From assembly GCA_036499025.1 (NCBI GenBank), contig DASYEM010000016.1, positions 1 through 18,864 on the forward strand: a DNA stretch of 18,864 nt, given 5' to 3'. Made by a program: the position numbers and the translations under genes. Every line of letters starts with the position of its first letter. The first letter of the stretch is position 1. This DNA is from Parvibaculum sp036499025. GTDB taxonomy: Bacteria > Pseudomonadota > Alphaproteobacteria > Parvibaculales > Parvibaculaceae. Shown here one piece after another: positions 7,488-14,827 of the stretch. Under the pieces are notes generated by a model. That model saw only the letters and a program-made list of their open reading frames with translations, ran no database searches and was not told the DNA's origin.

Positions 7488-9299
7488 TTATCCCTTTGTC
7501 GGCCCCAGCGGGAACGGCCCTTGTCCGAGTTCGCTGCCGCGCTGGCGTTCAAGTTCCTGCGTATAGCGCCTGAGCGCATAGGCTTCCGTCACATAGCCGA
7601 TGACGCGCATCTCCGTCGTGTCATTGACGACGGGCAGAGTTTCCATTTCCACCGTTTCGAAGCGCGATAGCGCGACGCGCAGGTTTTCCTTCGGTTGCAG
7701 GAAAATACCCGCGCCTTGCGCGCAGTCGCCCGCGACCAGCGTCGCCGCCGCGTCGTTGATGTCGGGGTCGTGCACCGCCGCCATGTTGATGAGGCCGCGA
7801 TAACGCAACGCATCGTCGACGACGAAGACGCGTTTCGCGCCGCCGAGCGGGGCCATCTCGCGCAGCTTCAGCAGCGATGTGTTCTCGGGCACGATCAGCG
7901 GGTCCGAGCGCATGGCGCGCAGCACGGTCAGGTCCGAAATCCAGCCGACATCATGAGCGCCGGTGATCGGAATGCCGCGTTGATGAAAACGCCAGGTCGA
8001 GAAGGAGTAGCCGAAGGTCAGCCGCATGATCGTCGAGGCGATGACGACGGCGACGAGAACGCCCATCGTCACCGGGAAGTTGCCCGTGCCTTCCAGCACA
8101 AGCAGCACCATGGTGATCGGTGCGCCGATGATGGCCGCGCCCACCGCGCCCATGCCGACCAGCATGAAGGGCACCTGATGGGCCTCGAGGTCGGGCGCGA
8201 TGAAGCTCATGGCCGAGATGACCAGCGCGCCGAGCAGCACGCCGAGAAAGAGCGAGGAGGAGAACATGCCGCCGCGCAGGCCCGAGCCGAGCGAGATGGC
8301 GGAGGCCAGCAATTTGCCCGCCAGCAGCAGCGCCACCAGCGTGAAGCTGCGATCATGCTCCAGCGCATACTGGATCGCGCCGTGGCCGGAGCCGAGCACT
8401 TGCGGCGAACCGAGCGCGAGGAGGCTCAAGGCCGCGCCGCCGATGGCCGGACGCAGCCAGATCGGCAGGCCGCGCAACGCCCATTCGGCCCAGGTGACCG
8501 CGCGCATGGTCAGGATCGAAAAGCCCGCCGCCGCGATGCCGACAATCGCAAACAGCATGTAGAGGAACGGCGTGATGTGGAAATCCGTCGTCACTTCAAA
8601 GAGCGGCGCGTCGGTGCCGAGGATTTGCACGGTCAACGTTCCCGCCAGCGCTGCGATGGCGACGGGGGCGAGCGCGCGCGGCGCATAGCTGCCCAGCACC
8701 AGCTCGAAGCCGTAGAAAGCGCCCGCCAGCGGCGCGTTGAAGGCCGCCGCAATCGCCGCCGCCGCGCCTGCCGTCACATAGATGCGCGCATCGTCGCGGC
8801 GCAGGCGGAAATATTGCGAGACGGCGGAAAAGATCGCAGCGCCGAATTGCGTATAGCCCGCCTCCATGCCGACGGACGCGCCCGCCGCGTTGGACAACAT
8901 CGTCGCGATGGTGAGGCGGATACTGTCCAGCATCGACATGCGTCCGCCGAAAAGCGCGTTCGCCTCGACGGGGTCGGTGATGTCGGCGGAGCGGCGCTTG
9001 CGGATCAGCCAGGCGAGCAGGCCGAAGAGCAGGGCGGTGCAGATCGGCACGAGGATCAGCCGCAGCGTGTCGATATGCGTCTGCGCGCTCAGATAGCTGC
9101 CGGGCTTCAATCCGAAGGCGATGTCGTGCAGGCCATAGACCGCCTCGCGCAGCAGAAAGACCGAGATGCCGACGGTGATGCCGAGCGGCGCGCAGAGGAT
9201 GATGATGCTCCATTCGGAGCTGCGCAGCGAACGATGCAGCAGCAGAGCGCGCACATTCGCAACGCGCCAGATGTTTTGCAGGCGCGACTTCAGTCTCAT
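7488..9299 (-). CDS. ClC-family chloride channel/transporter with C-terminal CBS-type region
   Basis: This 603-residue protein has a ClC membrane domain (about 30-435) followed by a cytosolic CBS-pair region (about 445-585; RVFVVDDALRYRGLI, MRVIGYVTEAYALRRY). It retains the gating-glutamate region as SVGMEAGYTQFG (Glu146) and the later LGSGLRGGMFSSSLFLG. The classical GREGP and first GSGIP motifs are altered: GMEAGYT replaces the former, and DPVEANALFGGRMS stands where the latter is expected. It would move chloride or another anion across the inner membrane, possibly with proton exchange because the glutamate remains. Its ATG overlaps the stop of the upstream flavoprotein gene (ATGA, 9296-9299 on the minus strand), so the two are coupled. 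The last 55 coding bases are duplicated at 4590-4644. Confidence 0.92.
   Translation of the reverse strand: MRLKSRLQNIWRVANVRALLLHRSLRSSEWSIIILCAPLGITVGISVFLLREAVYGLHDIAFGLKPGSYLSAQTHIDTLRLILVPICTALLFGLLAWLIRKRRSADITDPVEANALFGGRMSMLDSIRLTIATMLSNAAGASVGMEAGYTQFGAAIFSAVSQYFRLRRDDARIYVTAGAAAAIAAAFNAPLAGAFYGFELVLGSYAPRALAPVAIAALAGTLTVQILGTDAPLFEVTTDFHITPFLYMLFAIVGIAAAGFSILTMRAVTWAEWALRGLPIWLRPAIGGAALSLLALGSPQVLGSGHGAIQYALEHDRSFTLVALLLAGKLLASAISLGSGLRGGMFSSSLFLGVLLGALVISAMSFIAPDLEAHQVPFMLVGMGAVGAAIIGAPITMVLLVLEGTGNFPVTMGVLVAVVIASTIMRLTFGYSFSTWRFHQRGIPITGAHDVGWISDLTVLRAMRSDPLIVPENTSLLKLREMAPLGGAKRVFVVDDALRYRGLINMAAVHDPDINDAAATLVAGDCAQGAGIFLQPKENLRVALSRFETVEMETLPVVNDTTEMRVIGYVTEAYALRRYTQELERQRGSELGQGPFPLGPTKG
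7493..7547 (+). repeat. 55-bp exact direct repeat, right copy
   Basis: This is identical to 4590-4644. It forms the 3' end of the intact ClC gene (minus-strand codons for RQRGSELGQGPFPLGPTKG). Left of it lie 42 bases up to the stop codon of the SGNH-like gene. Confidence 0.92.
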
Positions 9300-10423
9300 G
9301 CGTCACCGTCGAGGCGAGCGAGGACATCGGCGGCGATGGCGAGCGAGGCGGTGAGACCGGGGCTCTCGATGCCGAAGAGATTGACGAGGCCCGGCAGTCC
9401 ATGCGTCTCCGGCCCCGAAATCACGAAATCCGCCATCGGCTCGTGCGGCCCGTGGATCTTCGGACGGATGCCCGCATAGGCCGGCGTCAACGCGCCGTCC
9501 TTCAGTCCCGGCCAATAGCGACGGATGGCGGCATAGAAAGCGTCGCCGCGTTTCGGATCGACGGCATAATCGATTTCGTCCACCTCTTTGACGGACGGCA
9601 CCCATTCGACATCGGGGCCGAAGCGCGCCTGTCCGCCCATGTCGAGCGTCAGATGCACGCCGAGCCCGCCCGTTTCCGGCACCGGATAGATCAGCCGCTC
9701 GAAAGGCGCGCGGCCCGCCAGCGTGAAGTAATTTCCCTTGGCGAAATATTCTTGCGGCACATGAGCGGCATCGAGCCCTTCGATGCGCCGCGCGAGGGCA
9801 GGGGCCGAGAGCCCGGCGCTGTTGATCAGCATACGGCATTTCAGCTTCGTTTCACCGACGTGAAGCAGAAATCCGTCCGCCGCGACCTCCGCGCCGGTCA
9901 GCGCCGCGCCGAAGGCGATCGCCCCGCCATGATCTTCGACGTCGCCGCGCAGCGCCAGCATATAGGCATGGGCGTCGAGGATGCCGGTCGAGGGCGAGAC
10001 GAGGGCGCCGTGGACGCTCAGGGCCGGTTCGGTCTGCATCGCGTCGGCGCCGCTCATCATGTGCAGATCGTCGACGCCGTTCGCGCGCGCCCGCGCCTCG
10101 ATCAGCGCGAGTTCGCCAAGCTGCGTCTCGTCGGTCGCCACGATGAACTTGCCGCAATGGCGGTGCGGGACGTTATGGGCCTGCATATAGTCGTGGAGCC
10201 GGTGCCGCCCCTCGACGCAGAGCCGGGCGCGCAAGGACCCCGCCGGATAGTAGATGCCCGCATGGATGACTTCGCTGTTGCGCGCCGAGACTTCGGTTCC
10301 CACCGCCTCGTGCCGCTCCAGCACCACCGTCTCGCGGCCGCGCAGCGCAAGCGCCCGGGCGATGGCGAGACCCACCGCGCCCGCGCCGACCACCACGCAT
10401 TCGACCTCGTCGATGTCGCTCAT
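9296..10423 (-). CDS. FAD-dependent oxidoreductase, L-2-hydroxyglutarate dehydrogenase (LhgO)-like
   Basis: The 375-residue protein belongs to the DAO fold. It has an N-terminal Rossmann motif VVVGAGAVGLAIARALALRG, ending in the acidic VLERH that contacts the FAD ribose. It also carries SARNSEVIHAGIYYPAGSLR and LCVEGRHRLHDYMQ, the signature of L-2-hydroxyglutarate dehydrogenase/oxidase relatives, and a C-terminal FAD-closing segment GIESPGLTASLAIA. The reaction would be oxidation of a 2-hydroxy acid such as L-2-hydroxyglutarate to the 2-oxo acid, feeding electrons to the respiratory chain; the substrate is inferred from family only. The open frame extends 28 codons further upstream, but MSDIDEVECVVVGAG at 10423 is preceded by a good AGGGAAG ribosome-binding site and starts at the usual place. 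It is coupled to the ClC gene by a 4-base overlap. Confidence 0.87.
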   Translation of the reverse strand: MSDIDEVECVVVGAGAVGLAIARALALRGRETVVLERHEAVGTEVSARNSEVIHAGIYYPAGSLRARLCVEGRHRLHDYMQAHNVPHRHCGKFIVATDETQLGELALIEARARANGVDDLHMMSGADAMQTEPALSVHGALVSPSTGILDAHAYMLALRGDVEDHGGAIAFGAALTGAEVAADGFLLHVGETKLKCRMLINSAGLSAPALARRIEGLDAAHVPQEYFAKGNYFTLAGRAPFERLIYPVPETGGLGVHLTLDMGGQARFGPDVEWVPSVKEVDEIDYAVDPKRGDAFYAAIRRYWPGLKDGALTPAYAGIRPKIHGPHEPMADFVISGPETHGLPGLVNLFGIESPGLTASLAIAADVLARLDGDA

Positions 10424-10518
10424 GCCGCTTCCCTGGAACTTCCATAGAGGATGTGCCGGTTTATCCAGGGCTTGGCAAGCATCAAGCGCTTGGGAAGGGT
10501 ATTCCATATCCTACTTCA

Positions 10519-10667
10519 CACCCTCCCCTTGAGGGAGGGTCGAACGACCGTGTCGTTCGGGGAGGGGACGCAGCGAACACTTTGTCGATGATCGAGATTG
10601 GGGAACATGGCGATGACCCCTCCCCAAACGGCGTCCCGCCGTTTGACCCTCCCTCAAGGGGAGGGTG
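10519..10667. repeat. 149-bp palindromic element with 23-bp perfect terminal arms
   Basis: The left arm 10519-10541 (CACCCTCCCCTTGAGGGAGG then GTC) is the exact reverse complement of 10645-10667, a 23 of 23 match. Inside lie two further hairpins: CGAACGA-CCGTG-TCGTTCG (10541-10559) and AAACGGCG-TCC-CGCCGTTT (10626-10644). A second CCCCTCCCC/GGGGAGGGG pairing lies between the outer arms. The whole could fold as a three-way or cloverleaf structure. It lies between two minus-strand genes, beginning 18 bases from the stop of the small secreted protein. It encodes nothing and looks like a non-autonomous palindromic (REP/MITE-like) repeat. Confidence 0.85.
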
Positions 10668-10685
10668 CAGCGGAAGAAAATATCA

Positions 10686-11099
10686 TCACCGCCCCTTCAC
10701 GATCTCCACCGACTGCACGACAGGCTTCCCGTCCGTGCCCTGAACGGTCGTCTGCCACTTGTCGCCGACCTTGTCGCCTTTCAGCACCGCGCAGCTTTCC
10801 TTCGCCGGTTTGCCGTCGGCTCCCGCGCCTTCCGGCGTCACGCAAAGCTTCTCGCCCTTCAGCTTCCACGTCCCCTTGGCCTCGAACGAGGTCGGCGATC
10901 CCGCAGGCGTGATCAGGCCGGAGAAAGTATGGTCCTTGTTGTAATAGAGCTTCAGGATCGTCCCGTCGGGCCTGATCCCCAGCATGGTGTTTCCAAAGCG
11001 CGCTTCTATATGCGCAGCGAAGGCGGGCAGGGCCGCCATCGTCAATCCGGCTCCCAGAACCGCAGCCGAAACAGCCCGCGCGAATGTCGTCTTCGTCAT
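10686..11099 (-). CDS. Small secreted protein, family not recognised
   Basis: The product has 137 residues and a clear Sec signal peptide: a basic start, a hydrophobic core AVSAAVLGAGLTMAALP and a probable signal peptidase I cut after AFA. The mature part of about 110 residues is rich in Gly, Lys and Thr and predicted strand (NTMLGIRPDGTILKLYYN, FSGLITPAG, GTWKLKGEKLCVTPEG), with two cysteines that could form one disulfide. This suggests a small beta-barrel periplasmic protein; I do not recognise the family and assign no function. Two ATGs stand side by side (11102 and 11099). AGGGG is three bases from the first and six from the second, so 11099 is favoured. The downstream neighbour is the 149-bp palindromic element, and the gene is divergent from the RcnB-like gene. 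Confidence 0.72.
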   Translation of the reverse strand: MTKTTFARAVSAAVLGAGLTMAALPAFAAHIEARFGNTMLGIRPDGTILKLYYNKDHTFSGLITPAGSPTSFEAKGTWKLKGEKLCVTPEGAGADGKPAKESCAVLKGDKVGDKWQTTVQGTDGKPVVQSVEIVKGR

Positions 11100-11329
11100 C
11101 ATGTTCCCCTGAAACGATAGGCGCGAATCCTAGCATGGCGGCGCGGAACTCTTCCGGCCTAATTGCGTTGTGTGGTTGCGCCTGATGAAGGTGCGGCGCG
11201 CTCGCGCCCTGTCTCCCGCCTCGGCTTTTCTCCTCAACGACAGGCGACCGCGCCGGCGAAGGATCGAGCTTCGCGCAATCCATGCGAATGTCGCTCCAGC
11301 GCTCCCTCCGCCTCACAGGAAATTCCGCC

Positions 11330-12229
11330 ATGAACCGGCTCCTCGTTCCAGCCTTTTCCATTCTTCTGCTGAGCGCCTTGCCCGTGCAGGCCGCGCCCGG
11401 CGATGACCATCCGGGCCAGGCCGCCCGCGCGCCGGAGCATCGCCCGCCCGCCGCCGCGCAAAGAGCCGCGCCGCAACGCGCACCCGTCCAGCAGCGTGCG
11501 CCCGTTCAACAACGCGCACCTGTTCAGCAGCACGCACCAGTGCAACAACGCCCTGCCGCCGCGCCGCAGCGCCAGATGCAGCAGCTCCAGCGCGAGGAGC
11601 AGCGACCGCGCGCCGCTCAGCCGCAGGTGAACCGCTCGCTGCAACAGCAGCAAACGCCCGCGAGCCATCCTCCCCTTCAGCAGCGCCCCTCCGCCGGCGC
11701 GCGCGAGAGCGATGGCCGGCGCAGCCCGCAGTCCAATGGCGAAACCCGCCAGAGAGAGAACGAGAGACAGAACGCCGCGCCGGATCGCACGGGGCGAAAT
11801 CCGGCTGCCGCCCAACAGCGTCCCGATGCCCGCCGCCAGACGCCGCCCCGCGACAACAGGCAAGGCGCGGCGGCGCATACGGAGCGTTATAGCGGACCGC
11901 GCAACTACACGCCGGGCCGCCGCCCGCCGCAGAACGCCCGCCCGCGCCAGTTCAGCGCGCGCGACTACAATCACAATTATCAGGCAGCGCATCGCTACCA
12001 CTACCGCCCCTATGAGCGCCCGCGCGGCTGGTACGAGCGCCGCTGGTACTACGGCGAACGCCTGCCGCCGCTCTTCTGGGCGCGCAATTACTGGCTGTCC
12101 GACTACTGGATGTTCGGCCTCGCCATCCCGCCCTATGGCTACGAATGGGTCCGCTACGGCGACGACGCGCTCCTGATCAACACCGACAGCGGCCAGATCC
12201 TGCAGGTCGTCTACGGGATTTTCTACTGA
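11330..12229 (+). CDS. Secreted Gln/Pro/Arg-rich protein with C-terminal RcnB-like domain
   Basis: This 299-residue protein has a Sec signal peptide (MNRLLVPAFSILLLSALPVQ with cleavage near AQA/AP). A long low-complexity region (about 25-205) follows, rich in Gln, Arg, Pro and Ala, including four to five tandem APVQQR units (about 11482-11545). The C-terminal domain (about 230-299) has the RcnB-family pattern RRWYYGERLPPLFW, YWLSDYWMFGLAIPPYGYEW and GDDALLINTDSGQILQVVYG. RcnB is a periplasmic modulator of nickel/cobalt efflux in E. coli; most relatives are uncharacterised, so metal homeostasis is only a possibility here. The frame starts upstream at 11282, but ATG 11330 has AGGAA eight bases ahead and begins the signal peptide. 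The low-complexity region has high GC and generates long spurious frames on the opposite strand. A terminator follows at 12260. Confidence 0.85.
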   Translation: MNRLLVPAFSILLLSALPVQAAPGDDHPGQAARAPEHRPPAAAQRAAPQRAPVQQRAPVQQRAPVQQHAPVQQRPAAAPQRQMQQLQREEQRPRAAQPQVNRSLQQQQTPASHPPLQQRPSAGARESDGRRSPQSNGETRQRENERQNAAPDRTGRNPAAAQQRPDARRQTPPRDNRQGAAAHTERYSGPRNYTPGRRPPQNARPRQFSARDYNHNYQAAHRYHYRPYERPRGWYERRWYYGERLPPLFWARNYWLSDYWMFGLAIPPYGYEWVRYGDDALLINTDSGQILQVVYGIFY

Positions 12230-12259
12230 GCGGCGGAGGCTGAGAGACGGAGAACGATG

Positions 12260-12293
12260 AGCGGAGCTGTCAGAATGGGCGGCTCCGCTTTTT
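12260..12293 (+). terminator. Rho-independent terminator after the RcnB-like gene
   Basis: AGCGGAGC (12260-12267) pairs perfectly with GCTCCGCT (12282-12289) across a 14-base loop, followed by a run of five T (12289-12293). It lies 30 bases after the stop codon on the same strand, the standard position for an intrinsic terminator. Confidence 0.75.
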
Positions 12294-12406
12294 CGTTCGC
12301 ACCTTTCAGCGGAGGGTGAGGGCAGGGTGGGGGCTCTGCCTCAAAATTCTTCTGGATTTCTTCCAAAGCTCTTCGAGACTTCTTTAAAGACTCTTCCATC
12401 CCTATT

Positions 12407-12440
12407 CGTCATGGCCCGGCTTGACCGGGCCATCCACGTC
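12407..12440 (-). repeat. 34-bp palindromic repeat, copy 3 (left border of the methylase island)
   Basis: This carries ATGGCCCGG-CTTGA-CCGGGCCAT (9+5+9 perfect hairpin) with CGTC before it and CCACGTC after it. It has the same orientation as copy 2. Against copy 4 (14989-15022, read in reverse complement) it matches at 33 of 34 positions, so these two are inverted copies around the methylase/Zn-finger pair. It lies 20 bases beyond the stop of the 212-residue gene. Confidence 0.85.
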
Positions 12441-12460
12441 TTTCTCAAAAAGGGCCAGGC

Positions 12461-13099
12461 TCATAATTTGACCGGCACAGGTGGAGGCATGTGTCCCATC
12501 GTCATTGCGGTGTTTTTTTGTGCAGCAGTGAGAGCCTTCCAAAAAAAATGAACTCTATCAGTGGGCATTTCGGAAAGGTCTTTTTTGTGTTTCTGAGACT
12601 TTAAGCTAACACCGAAGAATGATGGATGATGATCTATTTTATTCTTCTCGAATTGCCAGAACACGACAAATGCTTGCTTCGGAGTCAGCTTCTTATTTTT
12701 CCTATAATAAACAAGAGCGCCAGCCAGAATTTGGTTTTTTTTACGCTCTGCCAGCTGTTCGAGCGCCCGAATGCATGACTCAAGTCGCATCTGCTGCGTT
12801 AGTTTCTCAAGTCTCTTTTTCGCTTCTGAAACAGAAAGTCTGGTGCCGTCCTCGTAAACAGCAACATCGAATTGAAGGATGCAATGGGAACCCACTTGTA
12901 GCGCGGCTTGGGTAAATTCGTTCCGAATTTCAAAATGATATCGTAGGCCCTCTTGTCCACAAAGTTGGCAAGTTTCGATGGGAAATCCATGGTCCTCACA
13001 ACCGCCTGTAAAGCTCCATTCTTCGAATGCTTTTGGGAGTGTCTCATCTATTGAAAGAGGGAGAATGCTTTCCCTGACGCGTTGTGTGTAAGTCTGCAT
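12461..13099 (-). CDS. Zn-finger protein of unknown function, partner of the methylase-nuclease gene
   Basis: This is a 212-residue soluble protein. An N-terminal putative metal site has Cys34 and His37 (GGCEDHG), Cys44 and Cys47 (ETCQLCGQ), then after about 20 residues of strand (RYHFEIRNEFTQAALQVGSHC) His72/Cys73. The CxxCG...VGSxC arrangement looks like a zinc ribbon or treble-clef finger. The rest is basic and helical (KKRLEKLTQQM, AERKKNQI, YYRKNKKLTPKQAF), consistent with nucleic-acid binding. I do not recognise the family. The frame is open upstream to 13189 across the end of the methylase gene; I choose Met at 13099, which starts seven bases after the methylase stop, implying co-transcription and re-initiation. 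There is no strong ribosome-binding site. It could be a specificity, inhibitory or regulatory partner of the fused enzyme; that is inference. It is AT-richer than the core genes. Confidence 0.7.
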   Translation of the reverse strand: MQTYTQRVRESILPLSIDETLPKAFEEWSFTGGCEDHGFPIETCQLCGQEGLRYHFEIRNEFTQAALQVGSHCILQFDVAVYEDGTRLSVSEAKKRLEKLTQQMRLESCIRALEQLAERKKNQILAGALVYYRKNKKLTPKQAFVVFWQFEKNKIDHHPSFFGVSLKSQKHKKDLSEMPTDRVHFFWKALTAAQKNTAMTMGHMPPPVPVKL

Positions 13100-13106
13100 T
13101 CGGTGT

Positions 13107-14810
13107 CTATTTCGAGCTACGTCGTTTTGGCTTTGACAACGTTGACAACGGCTCTTCCAAAGGAAGGGGCTTTTGCGATGCTTTGCCACCCGAGATAGGT
13201 AGCTTCATCATAGGTTCCCGCCGCAGTTTTTCAGGCTGATGCTGCTTCGGCCTCTTTCTGTCCACCACGCGGGCGGCTTCAACGTTCTGAATACTATTGA
13301 GGCCCGTTACGATTCCGAGATTGGGACCGACGATTAAGTCGTCGATGGTCACAATTTGGATACGAGGTCGGCTTCCACCTGGAAGATCAACAAGGCCGCA
13401 CGATGCTGCTTCTCGCTTCATCTCCTTCGTGGGTGCTTCCATACAAATGAAAATACCTAAGTCGGCATTTTCACGCTCCATGGTACCTCGCAGTGCTCTG
13501 ATCATATCGGGATTTACGTGACGACCTGCTTTGACAGATACAATTCCGCGTCCGAAATCGTTATTTCCACGCAGAAAAATGATCTCCCCATCGATGCCTC
13601 GATCCGCTCCTTGTCCCCGAGATTGCCCGCCTACTCTACCGACCGCCCAAAGTTGAAATTGATACGGCGAATTTTTTGCGAGGCGCCGTCCTGCTAAAGG
13701 GTCTTTCGGAATGCCATCAACAACATATTTTGCTAAGGGCAACCAAGTTTTCATTCGATCTTCAATAAGTTGGATAGCTAAATAGGTAACGTCGATCCCG
13801 ATCCAATTTCTTTGAAGCTTCTCAGCTGCGTGAACCGCAGTGCCACAACCGCAGAACGGATCGAGTACGACGTCTCCCGGATTGCTTGATACCGAAATTA
13901 TGCGTTCTAGAAGAGAAAGTGGCTTTTGTGTTGGATATCCAAGTGATTCATTGCCGCTTACCAACAGAATGTCATTCCAGTCATTGGTAATTGTTCGTCC
14001 GCCAGAATCATCCAGATATTTTTTGTATTGTGGTACAGCGCCCGGCTTCAGTTGAACGACAGTTCCGTCCTCGTAGGCCTTTTGCATCCTTTGCTGTGTC
14101 CACCGCCACACTCTGGTCACGCCGAGAAACTCATAGGTGAGGTTGGGGCGGTCGTCGTTCGGGTTTAATAAAGGCAGCAGACGATAACGTCGCCCGTTTT
14201 CGTCCAAATATTTGTAAGCCTTTTCGACATATGCGGGATCGTGCTGGGAAAATATCTTGTTGAAGGTCGCGTGTCCGTTCTTTGAGTATCGAAGAATGAC
14301 ATCCCGACAATTAGGAAAATTGATTTTAGTTAATCCCTTCGGATTTGATCTTCGCCAAGAAATTTCATTTCGAAAATTCTCGACGCGGAAAATCCCATCA
14401 AGCAGAACCTTCAGGTAATGACTCGCCGTTGGATCGCAGTGCAAATAAAGAGTCCCGTTGGTTTTGAGGACTCGGCGAAGCTCGATCAAACGAAGGGCCA
14501 TCATGGCCAAATAGGCCATCACATCCGAATGGCCCAGAAAATCTTTCATGGCAGTTAGAAGCTTGAAAGTTTCGTTGCTGCATCGGCGAATTTCGTCCAT
14601 CGCGATTTCAGCTTCTCGACCCCAGCGCCAAGTGTCTTCAAATGCATGAATTTGGGCAGATGATGGGCCGCCAACCGGTGTCTTGAACAGTACGTTGTAA
14701 CTTGCATTCGAATTGAATGGTGGATCGAGATAAATTAGGTCAACGCTTTCGTCGTCTATGTATTCGCGCAAGACATGGAGATTGTCGCCAAAATAGAGAG
14801 TGTTTTGCAT
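13107..14810 (-). CDS. DNA methyltransferase (beta-class N6-A/N4-C) fused to Mrr-like nuclease domain
   Basis: The 567-residue protein has two parts. The N-terminal methylase (about 1-365) carries the catalytic motif LIYLDPPFNSNASYN (DPPF at 29-32) before the AdoMet-binding motif VVLDPFCGCGTAVHAAEK (317-334). This permuted order is that of beta-class enzymes methylating N6-adenine or N4-cytosine. The C-terminal region (about 384-495) reads as a restriction-endonuclease-like (Mrr-type) domain: QSRGQGADRGIDGEIIF (Asp407), then GIVSVKAGRH (Lys427) and NADLGIFICME. The PD-(D/E)XK core is thus present as Asp...SVK; the residue two before Lys is Ser rather than Glu or Gln, so activity is uncertain. 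A basic, Pro-rich tail ends the protein. The fusion would make one polypeptide both modifier and cutter, or a methyl-directed reader. The target site is unknown. The frame is intact, AT-richer than flanking core genes, and followed at once by the Zn-finger gene. Confidence 0.85.
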   Translation of the reverse strand: MQNTLYFGDNLHVLREYIDDESVDLIYLDPPFNSNASYNVLFKTPVGGPSSAQIHAFEDTWRWGREAEIAMDEIRRCSNETFKLLTAMKDFLGHSDVMAYLAMMALRLIELRRVLKTNGTLYLHCDPTASHYLKVLLDGIFRVENFRNEISWRRSNPKGLTKINFPNCRDVILRYSKNGHATFNKIFSQHDPAYVEKAYKYLDENGRRYRLLPLLNPNDDRPNLTYEFLGVTRVWRWTQQRMQKAYEDGTVVQLKPGAVPQYKKYLDDSGGRTITNDWNDILLVSGNESLGYPTQKPLSLLERIISVSSNPGDVVLDPFCGCGTAVHAAEKLQRNWIGIDVTYLAIQLIEDRMKTWLPLAKYVVDGIPKDPLAGRRLAKNSPYQFQLWAVGRVGGQSRGQGADRGIDGEIIFLRGNNDFGRGIVSVKAGRHVNPDMIRALRGTMERENADLGIFICMEAPTKEMKREAASCGLVDLPGGSRPRIQIVTIDDLIVGPNLGIVTGLNSIQNVEAARVVDRKRPKQHQPEKLRREPMMKLPISGGKASQKPLPLEEPLSTLSKPKRRSSK

Positions 14811-14827
14811 TAGAGCCCCCGAACCGT

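Noticed and set aside
4585..7547. Classical transposon or insertion sequence around the MBOAT cassette
   Set aside because: The flanking 55-bp repeats are ClC coding sequence in direct orientation; there are no terminal inverted repeats and no transposase.
7695..9479. 594-residue plus-strand frame opposite the ClC gene
   Set aside because: Composed almost wholly of Arg, Ala, Gln, Asp and His, with no recognisable domain. The opposite strand encodes a clear ClC protein, and the frame runs across two genes.
11234..12001. 255-residue minus-strand frame over the RcnB-like gene
   Set aside because: Leu/Arg/Ala-rich low-complexity complement of the Gln/Pro repeat region.
12327..12551. Small plus-strand frame of 74 residues over repeat copy 3
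   Set aside because: Includes the palindromic repeat and the end of the opposite gene; no ribosome-binding site or family features.
13100..13189. 30-codon N-terminal extension of the Zn-finger gene into the methylase gene
   Set aside because: Would overlap the methylase coding end by 83 bases; Met at 13099 gives a clean junction.
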